A stretch of 64,000 bases of DNA from CAIKZZ01 sp037443765 (GTDB lineage Bacteria > Pseudomonadota > Gammaproteobacteria > Steroidobacterales > Steroidobacteraceae). Under the pieces are notes generated by a model. It was not told the DNA's origin. It worked only from the letters and a program-made list of their open reading frames with translations, and searched no databases. The stretch is taken from the NCBI GenBank assembly GCA_037443765.1, contig JBBINS010000001.1, positions 186,001 to 250,000 of the forward strand, read 5' to 3'. The translations under genes were made by a program, and so were the position numbers. Shown here piece after piece: positions 24,766 through 32,809 of the stretch (position 1 is the first letter of the stretch; every line of letters starts with the position of its first letter).

Positions 24766-25537
24766 GCAGGCACTGCTCACGCTCCTGTGCGGCTCGGTCG
24801 TGGGTTTCTCGCTCGGTCTCATCGGGGGCGGCGGGTCCATTCTTGCAGTTCCGCTGCTGCTCTACGTCGTCGGCGTCCGTGATCCGCACGTGGCCATCGG
24901 CACCAGCGCTTTCGCCGTCGCCATCAATGCCGTCGTCAACCTCATAGGGCACTGGCGTCGCGGTAACGTTAAGTGGCCGTGCGCTGCAGCGTTCGCGAGC
25001 GCCGGCGTGCTGGGCGCGGTCGCCGGATCGACACTGGGCAAGTCGTTCGACGGCGGGAAGCTCCTGTTTCTGTTCGCCCTCGTCATGGTGGTCGTCGGCA
25101 TTGCGATGTTGCGTCCGCGGGCCGGTGCAGGCGACCCGACGGTGAGGCTGAATCCCGCGATCGCGGTCCGCCTGCTGAGCGTTGGCTTCGTGACCGGTGC
25201 GATCTCCGGGTTCTTCGGGATCGGTGGCGGGTTCCTGATCGTACCCGGCATCATGCTTGGCAGCGGCATGCCGATTCTGAACGCGATCGGCTCGTCCCTC
25301 TTCTCGGTCGGCGCGTTTGGGCTCACGACCGCAGCAAACTACGCTCTGTCCGGGCTGATCGACTGGGGCATCGCGGCGCAATTCGTAACCGGCGGCGCTC
25401 TCGGCGGCTTCGCAGGAATCAGTGTCGCCACCCGGCTCGGCGCGCACCGCCGGGCGCTTTCTGTGATCTTCGCCTGCCTCATCTTTGCCGTCGCCGCCTA
25501 CATGCTGGTTCGCACCGGGACGGCACTGCGCCACTGA
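24764..25537 (+). CDS. tauE: TauE/SafE-family sulfite/organosulfonate exporter
   Basis: A 257-residue protein with two homologous halves of about four helices, each opening with a glycine-rich loop (GLIGGGGSILAVP and FFGIGGGFLIVPG). TauE/SafE carriers export sulfite, sulfoacetate or related anions. Next to SorAB and downstream of sulfite-forming sHdr, sulfite is the natural candidate. ATG 24764 fits the family start; AAAGG lies about 14 bp upstream. The start codon overlaps that of the divergent cytochrome gene. Confidence 0.88.
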   Translation: MQALLTLLCGSVVGFSLGLIGGGGSILAVPLLLYVVGVRDPHVAIGTSAFAVAINAVVNLIGHWRRGNVKWPCAAAFASAGVLGAVAGSTLGKSFDGGKLLFLFALVMVVVGIAMLRPRAGAGDPTVRLNPAIAVRLLSVGFVTGAISGFFGIGGGFLIVPGIMLGSGMPILNAIGSSLFSVGAFGLTTAANYALSGLIDWGIAAQFVTGGALGGFAGISVATRLGAHRRALSVIFACLIFAVAAYMLVRTGTALRH

Positions 25538-25566
25538 CAGGCGGCTATCAGAAGTTCGCGTGAGGC

Positions 25567-25860
25567 CTACTCGACGCCGTAGTTCCTAGTCAGGTAGTCG
25601 ACGATTCGGGCGGCCTCCGCTTCTGGGACCGGCGCACCCATGACCTTCATCATCTTCTTGACCTCGGCATCCCAGCCCGCCCGCTTCATGAATGGCGCGT
25701 TCATTTGGATGTAGTCGACGCTGTGGCAGATCGAGCAATTGGCCCGCACGGTAACGGCTTCTGGTCCGTCCTTAAGGCGGAGCGCGGATTCGTTGGCGAC
25801 CGCTGCCGACAACGGCCCGAGCAGCAGGAGCGCCAGAGCGGCACGCGTGACGATGTTCAT
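25567..25860 (-). CDS. sorB: SorB-type monohaem cytochrome c subunit
   Basis: A 97-residue protein with a signal peptide (1-22) and one haem site CSICH (Cys42, Cys45, His46). The length and the downstream motif YLTRNYG fit the small cytochrome subunit of periplasmic sulfite:cytochrome c oxidoreductase. Several methionines at 59-74 can supply the distal ligand. It lies 10 bp after sorA on the same strand and takes electrons from the Mo site to pass to soluble cytochrome c. Confidence 0.9.
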   Translation of the reverse strand: MNIVTRAALALLLLGPLSAAVANESALRLKDGPEAVTVRANCSICHSVDYIQMNAPFMKRAGWDAEVKKMMKVMGAPVPEAEAARIVDYLTRNYGVE

Positions 25861-25870
25861 CGGGGGCACC

Positions 25871-27079
25871 TCAGACGATCTCGATGCCGACTTTCTGGAC
25901 AACATTGTTGTGATAGCCGGGTCCATTAAAGATGAGCTCGAACGTCTGGGAGGCGCCCTGGACGTTGCTGGCGCGTGCCATGACGCTGAGAGCCCCCTTG
26001 CTCCGAGGCTTGAATGTGAACTGCCACGGTCGGAACGAGAATCGACCGAGATCGACGCCAAGGTCCGCACCCTCCCAGGTGCGTCCCTCGTCGACCGAGA
26101 CATCGACCCGGCGGATCCCGTAACCGCCGTCCCACGCGAGACCCTTCACCACGATCGGCGTGCCTGCACCGAACCGCTGACCCTCGGTAACGTTCGTGAT
26201 CAGCGAATTGACGACCATTTCGGTGATCGGCGTGCTCGTGTCGGATTCCTGTGAAGCGAACCGGTCGATCAGCGGAAATTTGCCTTTTGGGATCCGGTAG
26301 GCCGTGTTCATCCAGAAGTTCTGCAGCGGCTGTGCGAGCGCGCGAATGCTGATCACCTTCTTCATCCAGTAGGTGGCGGTCCAGCCGGGGACGATCACGC
26401 GAGCGGGGAAACCGTTCAGGTGCGGGAGCGGCGCGCCGTTCATCTCGTAGGCGACCAGCGTATTGTCGTCAAGCGCCTTCCACACCGGAATGCTCTTCTG
26501 GAAGTCCGGAGTGGCGTCGAGCGGTGGTCGGTCCGCGCCGTCGAAGGCGATTTCAATTGCCTCCTTCTTGAGCCCGGCTCGCGCCAGAATGTCCTTGAGC
26601 CGGGCGCCTTTCCACCGGGCATTACCCATCGCGCCGTAGCCCCACTCCACCCCGGGAACGTGTGGGTCAGACAGCCCTCGCCGGTTACCGGAGCATTGAC
26701 AGACCGCGACGACCTCCACCGGCTCGAAGTCCCGCCTGAGGTCATCGAGCGTCAAAACGTATTCTCGGCCCGCCGCATCGCCGCCAACCGATAGACGCCA
26801 CTCCGCGGGTTCGATTTCCGGGATTTGCATCAGATGCCAGCGAACGAAAAATCGATCGTTCGGTGTAATCACGTCTTCAAAGTACGAGACGGGTGTCTCG
26901 TAGTTCGGCGGACGAAAGGAACGCTTCAGGAGTGGTTGCTTGCCGGGCAATGTCTCGAGCGTGCCGGACTCGATTGTGCCGGGGGGGAGACCCGCGCGGG
27001 CGAGATTTCCGAGGAACCCGCTACCGGCCAGCGCCAGCCCGCCGACCGCTGTCTGCAATATCGTACGCCGCGTAGCCAT
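25871..27079 (-). CDS. sorA: SorA-type periplasmic sulfite dehydrogenase, Mo subunit
   Basis: A 402-residue sulfite-oxidase-family protein. A Tat signal (ATRRTILQ) covers residues 1-29. The Moco domain carries the catalytic cysteine Cys129 in CQCSGNRR, and the C-terminal dimerisation domain (about 290-400) is complete. It oxidises sulfite to sulfate in the periplasm. I chose ATG 27079 because the Tat motif follows directly; an upstream in-frame start at 27121 adds an untypical extension. The gene is followed by sorB and preceded, 82 bp away, by a rhodanese gene. Confidence 0.93.
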   Translation of the reverse strand: MATRRTILQTAVGGLALAGSGFLGNLARAGLPPGTIESGTLETLPGKQPLLKRSFRPPNYETPVSYFEDVITPNDRFFVRWHLMQIPEIEPAEWRLSVGGDAAGREYVLTLDDLRRDFEPVEVVAVCQCSGNRRGLSDPHVPGVEWGYGAMGNARWKGARLKDILARAGLKKEAIEIAFDGADRPPLDATPDFQKSIPVWKALDDNTLVAYEMNGAPLPHLNGFPARVIVPGWTATYWMKKVISIRALAQPLQNFWMNTAYRIPKGKFPLIDRFASQESDTSTPITEMVVNSLITNVTEGQRFGAGTPIVVKGLAWDGGYGIRRVDVSVDEGRTWEGADLGVDLGRFSFRPWQFTFKPRSKGALSVMARASNVQGASQTFELIFNGPGYHNNVVQKVGIEIV

Positions 27080-27161
27080 TACAGGTGTCTCCCGGTATCG
27101 CATGCTTTTCCATGAATCCACTTAAATGTGCGCCGCGTGAACCTGTCGCGCGGCGTGGAGG

Positions 27162-27515
27162 TCAAGAGGTGCCGCTCTTCGCCACGTTCACCCAAGATCC
27201 GCCGTTGATGACCTTGGCAAAACCACGTTTGCGAAGGATGCCTTTGGCGATGGCGCTTCTACTTCCCGAAGCGCAGCAAACGATCACCCAGCGACTCGGG
27301 TCAACATCCAGCGCCGCGCGGCCCAGTTCCGGCAACGGCACGTTGAGGCTGCCCGGATGATGCCCCTGCGCAAACTCTCCGGGTGACCGGACATCAACGA
27401 CCGCAGCCCCTTCCGTCAGCAAGCCGGCGACGGTTCGACGAATGCGGATGCCGTGAAGCCACCGCCAGGCGAGGAACGCGGCTACGACGAGAAGAGGCGC
27501 GATGTACTGGTTCAT
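27162..27515 (-). CDS. Membrane-anchored rhodanese
   Basis: A 117-residue protein with one N-terminal helix (residues 5-20) followed by positive charges (HGIRIRR), so the rhodanese domain should face the cytoplasm. The active loop is VCCASGSRS, with the catalytic cysteine present and a second Cys beside it. It transfers sulfane sulfur, probably to TusA. It lies upstream of sorA on the same strand and behind a degenerate operator-like site. Confidence 0.87.
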   Translation of the reverse strand: MNQYIAPLLVVAAFLAWRWLHGIRIRRTVAGLLTEGAAVVDVRSPGEFAQGHHPGSLNVPLPELGRAALDVDPSRWVIVCCASGSRSAIAKGILRKRGFAKVINGGSWVNVAKSGTS

Positions 27516-27685
27516 TCGACCCGCTTCCTGACAAACCATCGACAAAGCCGGACCCGCCCAAGAATGCTGCGTCGGGCGCTCCACCCGATCTGCTGTTCCC
27601 CGCCAGCGCTCGCGAGCGTGGGTCCTGCGGCGTCGCGCATGCTGCACCGCAGCGGCGAGGGTCAAGCTGCGTGCGACGGAGTATA

Positions 27686-27701
27686 ATAAGCATTCTCTAA
27701 T
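27686..27701. promoter_or_regulatory. Near-match of the ATTAG-N6-CTAAT motif
   Basis: ATAAG-CATTCT-CTAAT has a perfect right half, a 4-of-5 left half and the same 6-base spacer as the sites at 7199 and 31738. It lies in the divergent gap between the rhodanese-sorAB genes and the methyltransferase gene, 90 bp before the latter. Confidence 0.42.
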
Positions 27702-27790
27702 TAGTCTCGTCGCGCATCCGATGCTGCAACGCGGCAGCACGCGGGCTCAACGACGTTTGACAAGGCCAGAATTCGACGCAGGCGCAGCTG

Positions 27791-28411
27791 ATGGAGCCGA
27801 AAGACCATTGGGACCGTGTCTATACGACCAAACCGCCCGATAGCGTTAGCTGGTTTCAGGCCCACGCCGAGCGATCCTTGCGGCTGATTCGCGAAACGGG
27901 CGTCAGCAAGTCGGCGCCCTTGATCGATGTCGGCGGTGGCGCGTCGACGCTCGTCGATGATCTACTTCGCGATGGGTATACGAACCTCACGGTTCTCGAC
28001 ATTTCGGAGGCGGCGCTCGAGGCCGCGCGCAAGCGCGTGGGCCCGCAATTCGCGCGGGTTCGCTGGCTCCAGGCGGACGTGACGACCGCGATATTTTCGC
28101 CGTCCGCGTACGAAGTGTGGCATGACAGAGCGGTTTTCCACTTCCTGACTGCTCCCGAACAACGGCTGGCGTACGTCCAGGCAGTCATTCGTGCCGTGAA
28201 GCCGGGAGGCCACGTCATCGTTGCGACCTTCGCGGAGGACGGTCCAACCCAGTGTAGCGGCCTGCCCACTCGGCGTTACAGCCCCGCTGCCCTGCACGCT
28301 GAGTTCGGGCCGCCGTTCGAGTTGATCGGGCAAGAGCTCGAAGACCACCAGACACCATTCGGCACGATTCAGAGGTTCAGCTATTGCTATTGCCGCAAGG
28401 CCTTGTCTTAA
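27791..28411 (+). CDS. Class I SAM-dependent methyltransferase
   Basis: A 206-residue Rossmann-fold methyltransferase. The SAM motif is LIDVGGGAST (44-53), the acidic ribose ligand is in LTVLDIS, and motif II is WLQADV. The post-II sequence YEVWHDRAVFHFL matches a family of small bacterial methyltransferases often annotated next to sulfur genes, including thiol methyltransferase-like proteins. Substrate unknown. It is divergent from rhodanese-sorAB. Confidence 0.8.
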   Translation: MEPKDHWDRVYTTKPPDSVSWFQAHAERSLRLIRETGVSKSAPLIDVGGGASTLVDDLLRDGYTNLTVLDISEAALEAARKRVGPQFARVRWLQADVTTAIFSPSAYEVWHDRAVFHFLTAPEQRLAYVQAVIRAVKPGGHVIVATFAEDGPTQCSGLPTRRYSPAALHAEFGPPFELIGQELEDHQTPFGTIQRFSYCYCRKALS

Positions 28412-28574
28412 CGATTCCGACGGTTCTAACGGCATTTCGTAAGTCACCGACCGAGTTGCCGATGCGGTCGAGGCCGCAGACGGGCGTCGCAGTTCCCGGC
28501 CAGGAATCGGCCTAATCGACATCGCGCGCTGCAGGCCGACGCTGTCCAGCCGCGGTGCCTAATCGTGCGGGTTG

Positions 28575-28925
28575 TTAAGGGTGCCGCGTCGACAGGCATC
28601 CGACCATGGTCTCTAGGCGCAGGCGTGTCAGTTCGAGCCACGCGTCGCGAATCTCGCCATCGGTGATGTCGCCGGTGCCGCCCGAGTGACATCGCCTCAT
28701 TGCATCGACCAGTCGATCGAGCGGCTCAACCAACTCGTGAGTCCGCGCATCGAGCGCCGTCCAGCCCAGCCGCCGCGCGGCACGACGGCAGTCGTCCGGC
28801 TCCGGAGTCGCGCGCACGATCTCTTCGAGCTTGCGAAGTCGGACGAGATCCTCGCGATACATCTGCGCTTTGAACGGGCTGCCTTCTGCCTGAACGCGTT
28901 CTTCGAGCTCATCGATCAGGCGCAT
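28575..28925 (-). CDS. Small conserved-looking hypothetical protein
   Basis: A 116-residue predicted cytoplasmic protein with strongly charged amphipathic helices (MRLIDELEERVQ at the start) and four cysteines or histidines without a motif. Codon usage looks protein-like. No family is recognised. An earlier start at 28970 is possible. Confidence 0.5.
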   Translation of the reverse strand: MRLIDELEERVQAEGSPFKAQMYREDLVRLRKLEEIVRATPEPDDCRRAARRLGWTALDARTHELVEPLDRLVDAMRRCHSGGTGDITDGEIRDAWLELTRLRLETMVGCLSTRHP

Positions 28926-29287
28926 GCGACGACCTCCGACGGAATACGCTGGTCTTTCTATACGAGACACGGTCGGCGGTCGTCAACCAGTAACGCGATC
29001 GGAGCGGAAATTCCGCAGCGGCTGGTGGCTCGCGAGCTCGACGACCAGCGCCCGTCAGATCGGCCGCCCGCGACCGAGCGGTTTGCAGAATCGCCGCCGG
29101 ACCCGTGCATCATGACCCAGAGCGCGAGCCCGTCCCACCAGAGCCGCAGGGATGGTCGAGCCGGCGCCGAGGCGCCGCGTGGGCCCGAATGCAATGGCGA
29201 CCGAAGGGCGGTGGGGATTCGCCACGGGTGCGCCCAGCGCTGGCGTCGAGCACGGTCAGAGCGGAGGCGCGGGACGGGCGGCCCGGG
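28926..29287. other. Intergenic stretch without supported gene
   Basis: About 360 bp between two leftward genes. Open frames here are arginine/serine-rich and look like GC-driven shadows. No hairpin, repeat or RNA gene was seen. Confidence 0.5.
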
Positions 29288-29899
29288 CTACCCCGGGCGG
29301 CGGGCCAAGATTCGCACGACCGCGCTGCGGCCGCCGTGGGCACGGCCTTCGCGCACCTCGCGCTCGAGCTCGACAGCCACCTCGAAATCGAGGCCCGACA
29401 AGTCGTTCCGCAGCTCAGTGAGCGGCGCCAGCAGGTCGACGGTCTTCGGTCCGCCGGTGCCTAGACCGAGCTGCGCCGGCGCATACGCTTCGAGAAGAAA
29501 CGCGCCACCCGCTCTCAGCGCATGCGTCACGTCATGGTGGATGCGGGACCGAAGCGGCTGCGCCATATGGCACCAGATCGAGACGATGCCATCCCACGCG
29601 TCCCGACCGAGATCGAAGTCGGCGAGGTCGGCGACCGCCGGCGTGATGCTGACGCCCCGCGCGCGGGCGAGCTGTTCTGCCTTAGCGAGCCCGACGGTTG
29701 ACGCGTCTACCGCCACCACGTCAAATCCCATGCCCGCGAGGAATACGGCATTCCGACCTTCGCCTTCGCCGAGGGACAGAACGCGCCCACCCGCCGGCAG
29801 CGCGGCGACGCACTCGCGAAGGAAGTCGTTCGGGTCGGTGCCGTAGCAGAACTCCGGCGCCGAGTACCGCTGGTCCCAGTGGGCAACGTCGAAGGGCAT
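29288..29899 (-). CDS. TehB-like SAM-dependent methyltransferase
   Basis: A 203-residue methyltransferase. The SAM motif is LSLGEGEGRN (41-50) and the next acidic residue lies in VVAVDAS. The opening MPFDVAHWDQRYSAPEFCYG is typical of TehB/thiopurine-type small methyltransferases. ATG 29899 is preceded by GAGGGA. It lies 11 bp after the OsmC-family gene and is probably cotranscribed. Confidence 0.82.
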   Translation of the reverse strand: MPFDVAHWDQRYSAPEFCYGTDPNDFLRECVAALPAGGRVLSLGEGEGRNAVFLAGMGFDVVAVDASTVGLAKAEQLARARGVSITPAVADLADFDLGRDAWDGIVSIWCHMAQPLRSRIHHDVTHALRAGGAFLLEAYAPAQLGLGTGGPKTVDLLAPLTELRNDLSGLDFEVAVELEREVREGRAHGGRSAVVRILARRPG

Positions 29900-29910
29900 T
29901 GGCTGGTCCC

Positions 29911-30354
29911 TCACGGGGTCCCGGACGTGACAACCTGCGTCTTGAGCGTCCGCGCGCCGCGCACCGAATTGGCGATCAGGCAGGCGTGCTCGGACTTCTC
30001 GAGCAGCAGCGCTGCCTTGGCCGCATCCGCGCCCGGTGGGACGGTCAGCGTCGCGTGGGTGTCGAATTTCGAGAACTGTGTGACGCCGCCCACCTTCTCG
30101 AGCACGCCCACGACCTTGCAGTCGAGGTGCAGCCACTCGAACCGGGAGCCGCGGCTGACCGCGCGGAAAGTGAGAATGAAGCAGTTCGCGAGGGCGGCGA
30201 CCAGCATCGTCTCCGGAGACCAGTAGCCTTCGGGCCCGTCGAACTGCGGCGGCGGCGTGGTCGCTACCTCCGGCGCTGATGGCGTCGTGACCGGGACGAC
30301 CCCGGCCGGTTCGCCGCGCGCAGCGGCCTCATAGACATGGGGGTAGGGGTGCAT
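29911..30354 (-). CDS. OsmC/Ohr-family peroxide-reducing protein
   Basis: A 147-residue OsmC-fold protein with the two redox cysteines Cys58 (ALANCFIL) and Cys125 (EHACLIANS) in conserved positions. Such proteins reduce organic hydroperoxides or handle persulfides using a Cys pair. Start Met at 30354 matches the family; five residues earlier is another ATG. Confidence 0.85.
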   Translation of the reverse strand: MHPYPHVYEAAARGEPAGVVPVTTPSAPEVATTPPPQFDGPEGYWSPETMLVAALANCFILTFRAVSRGSRFEWLHLDCKVVGVLEKVGGVTQFSKFDTHATLTVPPGADAAKAALLLEKSEHACLIANSVRGARTLKTQVVTSGTP

Positions 30355-30527
30355 GACGTCGCTCTCCAATCAGCGTCCGTGGCCGGCGGATGGGGCCGGC
30401 AGCGCAGGCTGCAACGCGGCGCGGTGCAAGTCTGCGCTGCGCCGCTACAACTGATTGTGGCCCGGTTGGACGCGGCGCAGCCCTGTGGATCGTCCCGACG
30501 GCTGCTGCGTCGCGTCACGAGCGGCGC

Positions 30528-31568
30528 TCAGCCCGGCAGACTTACCGCGACCCCGAACGCGCGCTGGATCACGAGGTTGGCCAGCCCGCCGCCGACGATC
30601 AGGTAGCCGAACAGGATGGCGCCGAGCACCAACGCCTCCCGTCCGGCAACCTTGAGCTTCTGGATCGTCGTATCGAGTCCGAGCGCCGCCATCGCGGCTG
30701 CGAGCAGGTAGATGTCGAGCGAGCGCAGCAGCTTCAAGACCGGATCGGGAATGCCTAGGTATGGGTGCACGAGCGTGATCACGATGAACCAGATCGCGAA
30801 CGCCGGCAGGCCAGGGCGCGGCGCCGCGATTGCCGGCGCGTCATCGTCGCGCCTCACGAACCAGCCGAGCACGATCAGGAAAGGCGCGAGCATCATCACT
30901 CGGATCATCTTCACGATCACGGCGTTCTCGGCGGCGACGCCGCCAACCGTCTTGCCGATGGCCACGACCTGGGCGACTTCGTGCACCGTCGAGCCGACGT
31001 AGATCCCAAAGGGCTCGCGGTCGACGCCGAGCACGCCGAACAGCAGCGGGTAGACGAGCATTGCAATGCTGCCGAACAACACCACCTGGCCGACGGCCGC
31101 CGAGGTCTTGTGTGGAGCAGCGCCGATGACGGTCTCGGCGGCGATTACCGCAGCGGCGCCGCAGATCGCACTACCCGAGGAGGCGAGCAGGACCGTGTCG
31201 CGGTCCATGCGCAGCCAACGGTGCCCGACCCACCAGCCGACCAAGACCGTGGACGCCACGACGAAGAGGTCGACGACGATGGCGGCCGGCCCGACGTGCA
31301 GGATCTGCGCGAGGCTCAGGTTCAGGCCGTAGAGGGCGACGCCGACCCGCAGCAGCGTCTTCTGCGCGAAGTGCAGTCCGGGCAGCGTCTTCGGCCCTGC
31401 GAGCCGGTGGTGTGCGACGTTGCCGAGCACGGCGCCGAGGATGATCGCGAGCGTGAGTGCGCTCAGCCCCGCCGACGCGAGCGCCGGCAGCTTCGCCAGC
31501 GGGAAGGCGGCGATGGCGATGGCGATGGCGATGGCGAGCCCTGGCGCGAGCCTGCGCAGATGGTGCAT
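30528..31568 (-). CDS. yeiH: YeiH/UPF0324-family putative sulfate exporter
   Basis: A 346-residue protein with about ten helices and the family signatures LPGLHFAQKTLLRVGVALYG and GSAICGAAAVIAAE. The family has been proposed to export sulfate in sulfonate degraders, which fits a sulfur oxidiser. The N-terminal signal-anchor contains an Ala-Ile dipeptide run encoded by four copies of a hexanucleotide (31511-31534). It is transcribed away from fpr. Confidence 0.82.
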   Translation of the reverse strand: MHHLRRLAPGLAIAIAIAIAAFPLAKLPALASAGLSALTLAIILGAVLGNVAHHRLAGPKTLPGLHFAQKTLLRVGVALYGLNLSLAQILHVGPAAIVVDLFVVASTVLVGWWVGHRWLRMDRDTVLLASSGSAICGAAAVIAAETVIGAAPHKTSAAVGQVVLFGSIAMLVYPLLFGVLGVDREPFGIYVGSTVHEVAQVVAIGKTVGGVAAENAVIVKMIRVMMLAPFLIVLGWFVRRDDDAPAIAAPRPGLPAFAIWFIVITLVHPYLGIPDPVLKLLRSLDIYLLAAAMAALGLDTTIQKLKVAGREALVLGAILFGYLIVGGGLANLVIQRAFGVAVSLPG

Positions 31569-31737
31569 GCGACCTGCTTAGCACCGCACGTCGGCGTCTT
31601 CGACCGGGAAACAGGGCATCGGGAGCGTGACCGTCCAAGGGGCGCCGATTGTACAAGCCGGCCGGCCGGCTGGCCGGCGCGTCGCGGCGTCGTCCAGTCG
31701 TACGTAAAAGCCCGTACTGCAAGCGACGCGCTGCAAC

Positions 31738-31753
31738 ATTAGCATCGTCTAAT
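31738..31753. promoter_or_regulatory. Perfect ATTAG-N6-CTAAT palindrome before fpr
   Basis: ATTAG (31738-31742) and CTAAT (31749-31753) flank CATCGT. The arms match those of the 7199-7216 site exactly. It lies 33 bp before the fpr start, in the 217-bp divergent gap between yeiH and fpr, so it may control one or both. Confidence 0.6.
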
Positions 31754-31785
31754 TCGAATGTCTACGACCGACGGGTGATTCGGGA

Positions 31786-32562
31786 ATGGCGACCTACGTG
31801 CCGGCGCGCGTGACGAACGTGCGCCACTGGAGCGACAAGCTCTTCAGCTTCACGACCACCCGCGAACCGTCGCTGCGCTTCGAGAACGGGCAGTTCATCA
31901 TGGTGGCACTCGAGATCGAGGGCCGGAAGCTCGCCCGCGCCTACAGCATCGCCAGTGCGAACTACGAGGACGAGCTCGAGTTCTACAGCATTAAGGTGCC
32001 GAACGGCCCGTTGACGTCGCGGCTGCAGAACATCCGCGAGGGCGACACGGTGCTGCTGAGCTCCAAGCCGACGGGCACCCTCGTCCTGCGCGACCTCAGG
32101 CCCGGCAAGCGCCTGTTCCTGCTTTCGACCGGGACCGGATTCGCGCCCTTCTCGAGCGTGATCAAGGATCCCGAGGTCTACGAGCGATTCGAGCAGATCG
32201 TCGTCGTGCGCGGCGCCCGGGCGGTCCGCGATCTCGATTACGGGGATTCCGTGATCCGCCGGCTGCGGGAGGACCCGGACCTCTCCGGGCTCATCGGTGA
32301 CCGGCTCATCGACTACCCGACGGTCACCCGCGAGCCGTTCGTCCACCAGGGCCGGATCACGACTCTGATCGAGAGCGGCAAGCTGTTCGCGGACCTCGGA
32401 ATGCCGCCGCTCGACCCGGCGATCGACCGCGTCATGGTGTGCGGTGGGATGGGGATGCTGAAAGACGTGCGCGAGATGCTCGACCGGCTCGGCTTCGAGG
32501 TGTCGCCGGGCGTCGGCGAGCCGGGCGACTACGTCATCGAGCGCGCATTCGTCGACACCTGA
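31786..32562 (+). CDS. fpr: Ferredoxin--NADP+ reductase
   Basis: A 258-residue FNR-type flavoprotein: FAD motif RAYSIASA (51-58), nicotinamide-binding STGTGFAPF (114-122), MVCGGMGML and a C-terminal aromatic segment ending YVIERAFVDT, as in bacterial subclass-I Fpr. It exchanges electrons between NADPH and ferredoxin or flavodoxin. The perfect operator-like palindrome upstream links it to the sHdr operon, where it could process electrons or support the radical SAM enzymes. Confidence 0.92.
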   Translation: MATYVPARVTNVRHWSDKLFSFTTTREPSLRFENGQFIMVALEIEGRKLARAYSIASANYEDELEFYSIKVPNGPLTSRLQNIREGDTVLLSSKPTGTLVLRDLRPGKRLFLLSTGTGFAPFSSVIKDPEVYERFEQIVVVRGARAVRDLDYGDSVIRRLREDPDLSGLIGDRLIDYPTVTREPFVHQGRITTLIESGKLFADLGMPPLDPAIDRVMVCGGMGMLKDVREMLDRLGFEVSPGVGEPGDYVIERAFVDT

Positions 32563-32809
32563 CGATCCTCGCGGCCGTCCTTCGGCAATTTTGGCCGCGA
32601 TCGAGTTCGCGATCCGAACCGTCGTCAAGCACCGGCCCTGCCGGTAGTCGACGTGCAGCGCACGACCAAGCTCCGACCCGCTTTGCCGTCGAGCAACGCC
32701 GACGTCGCCCGGGTAATTATTGTACCGTGACAACGTCCTTCCGGGAGGACGCGCGGCGGCGCGGCTCCCGCGCCGCCATACCGGCACCGATTGCAAGGGA
32801 TCCGTGCGG

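Noticed and set aside
28686..29846. Rightward 386-codon frame opposite the TehB-like methyltransferase
   Set aside because: Low-complexity Arg/Ser-rich composition; the opposite frame has SAM-binding motifs.
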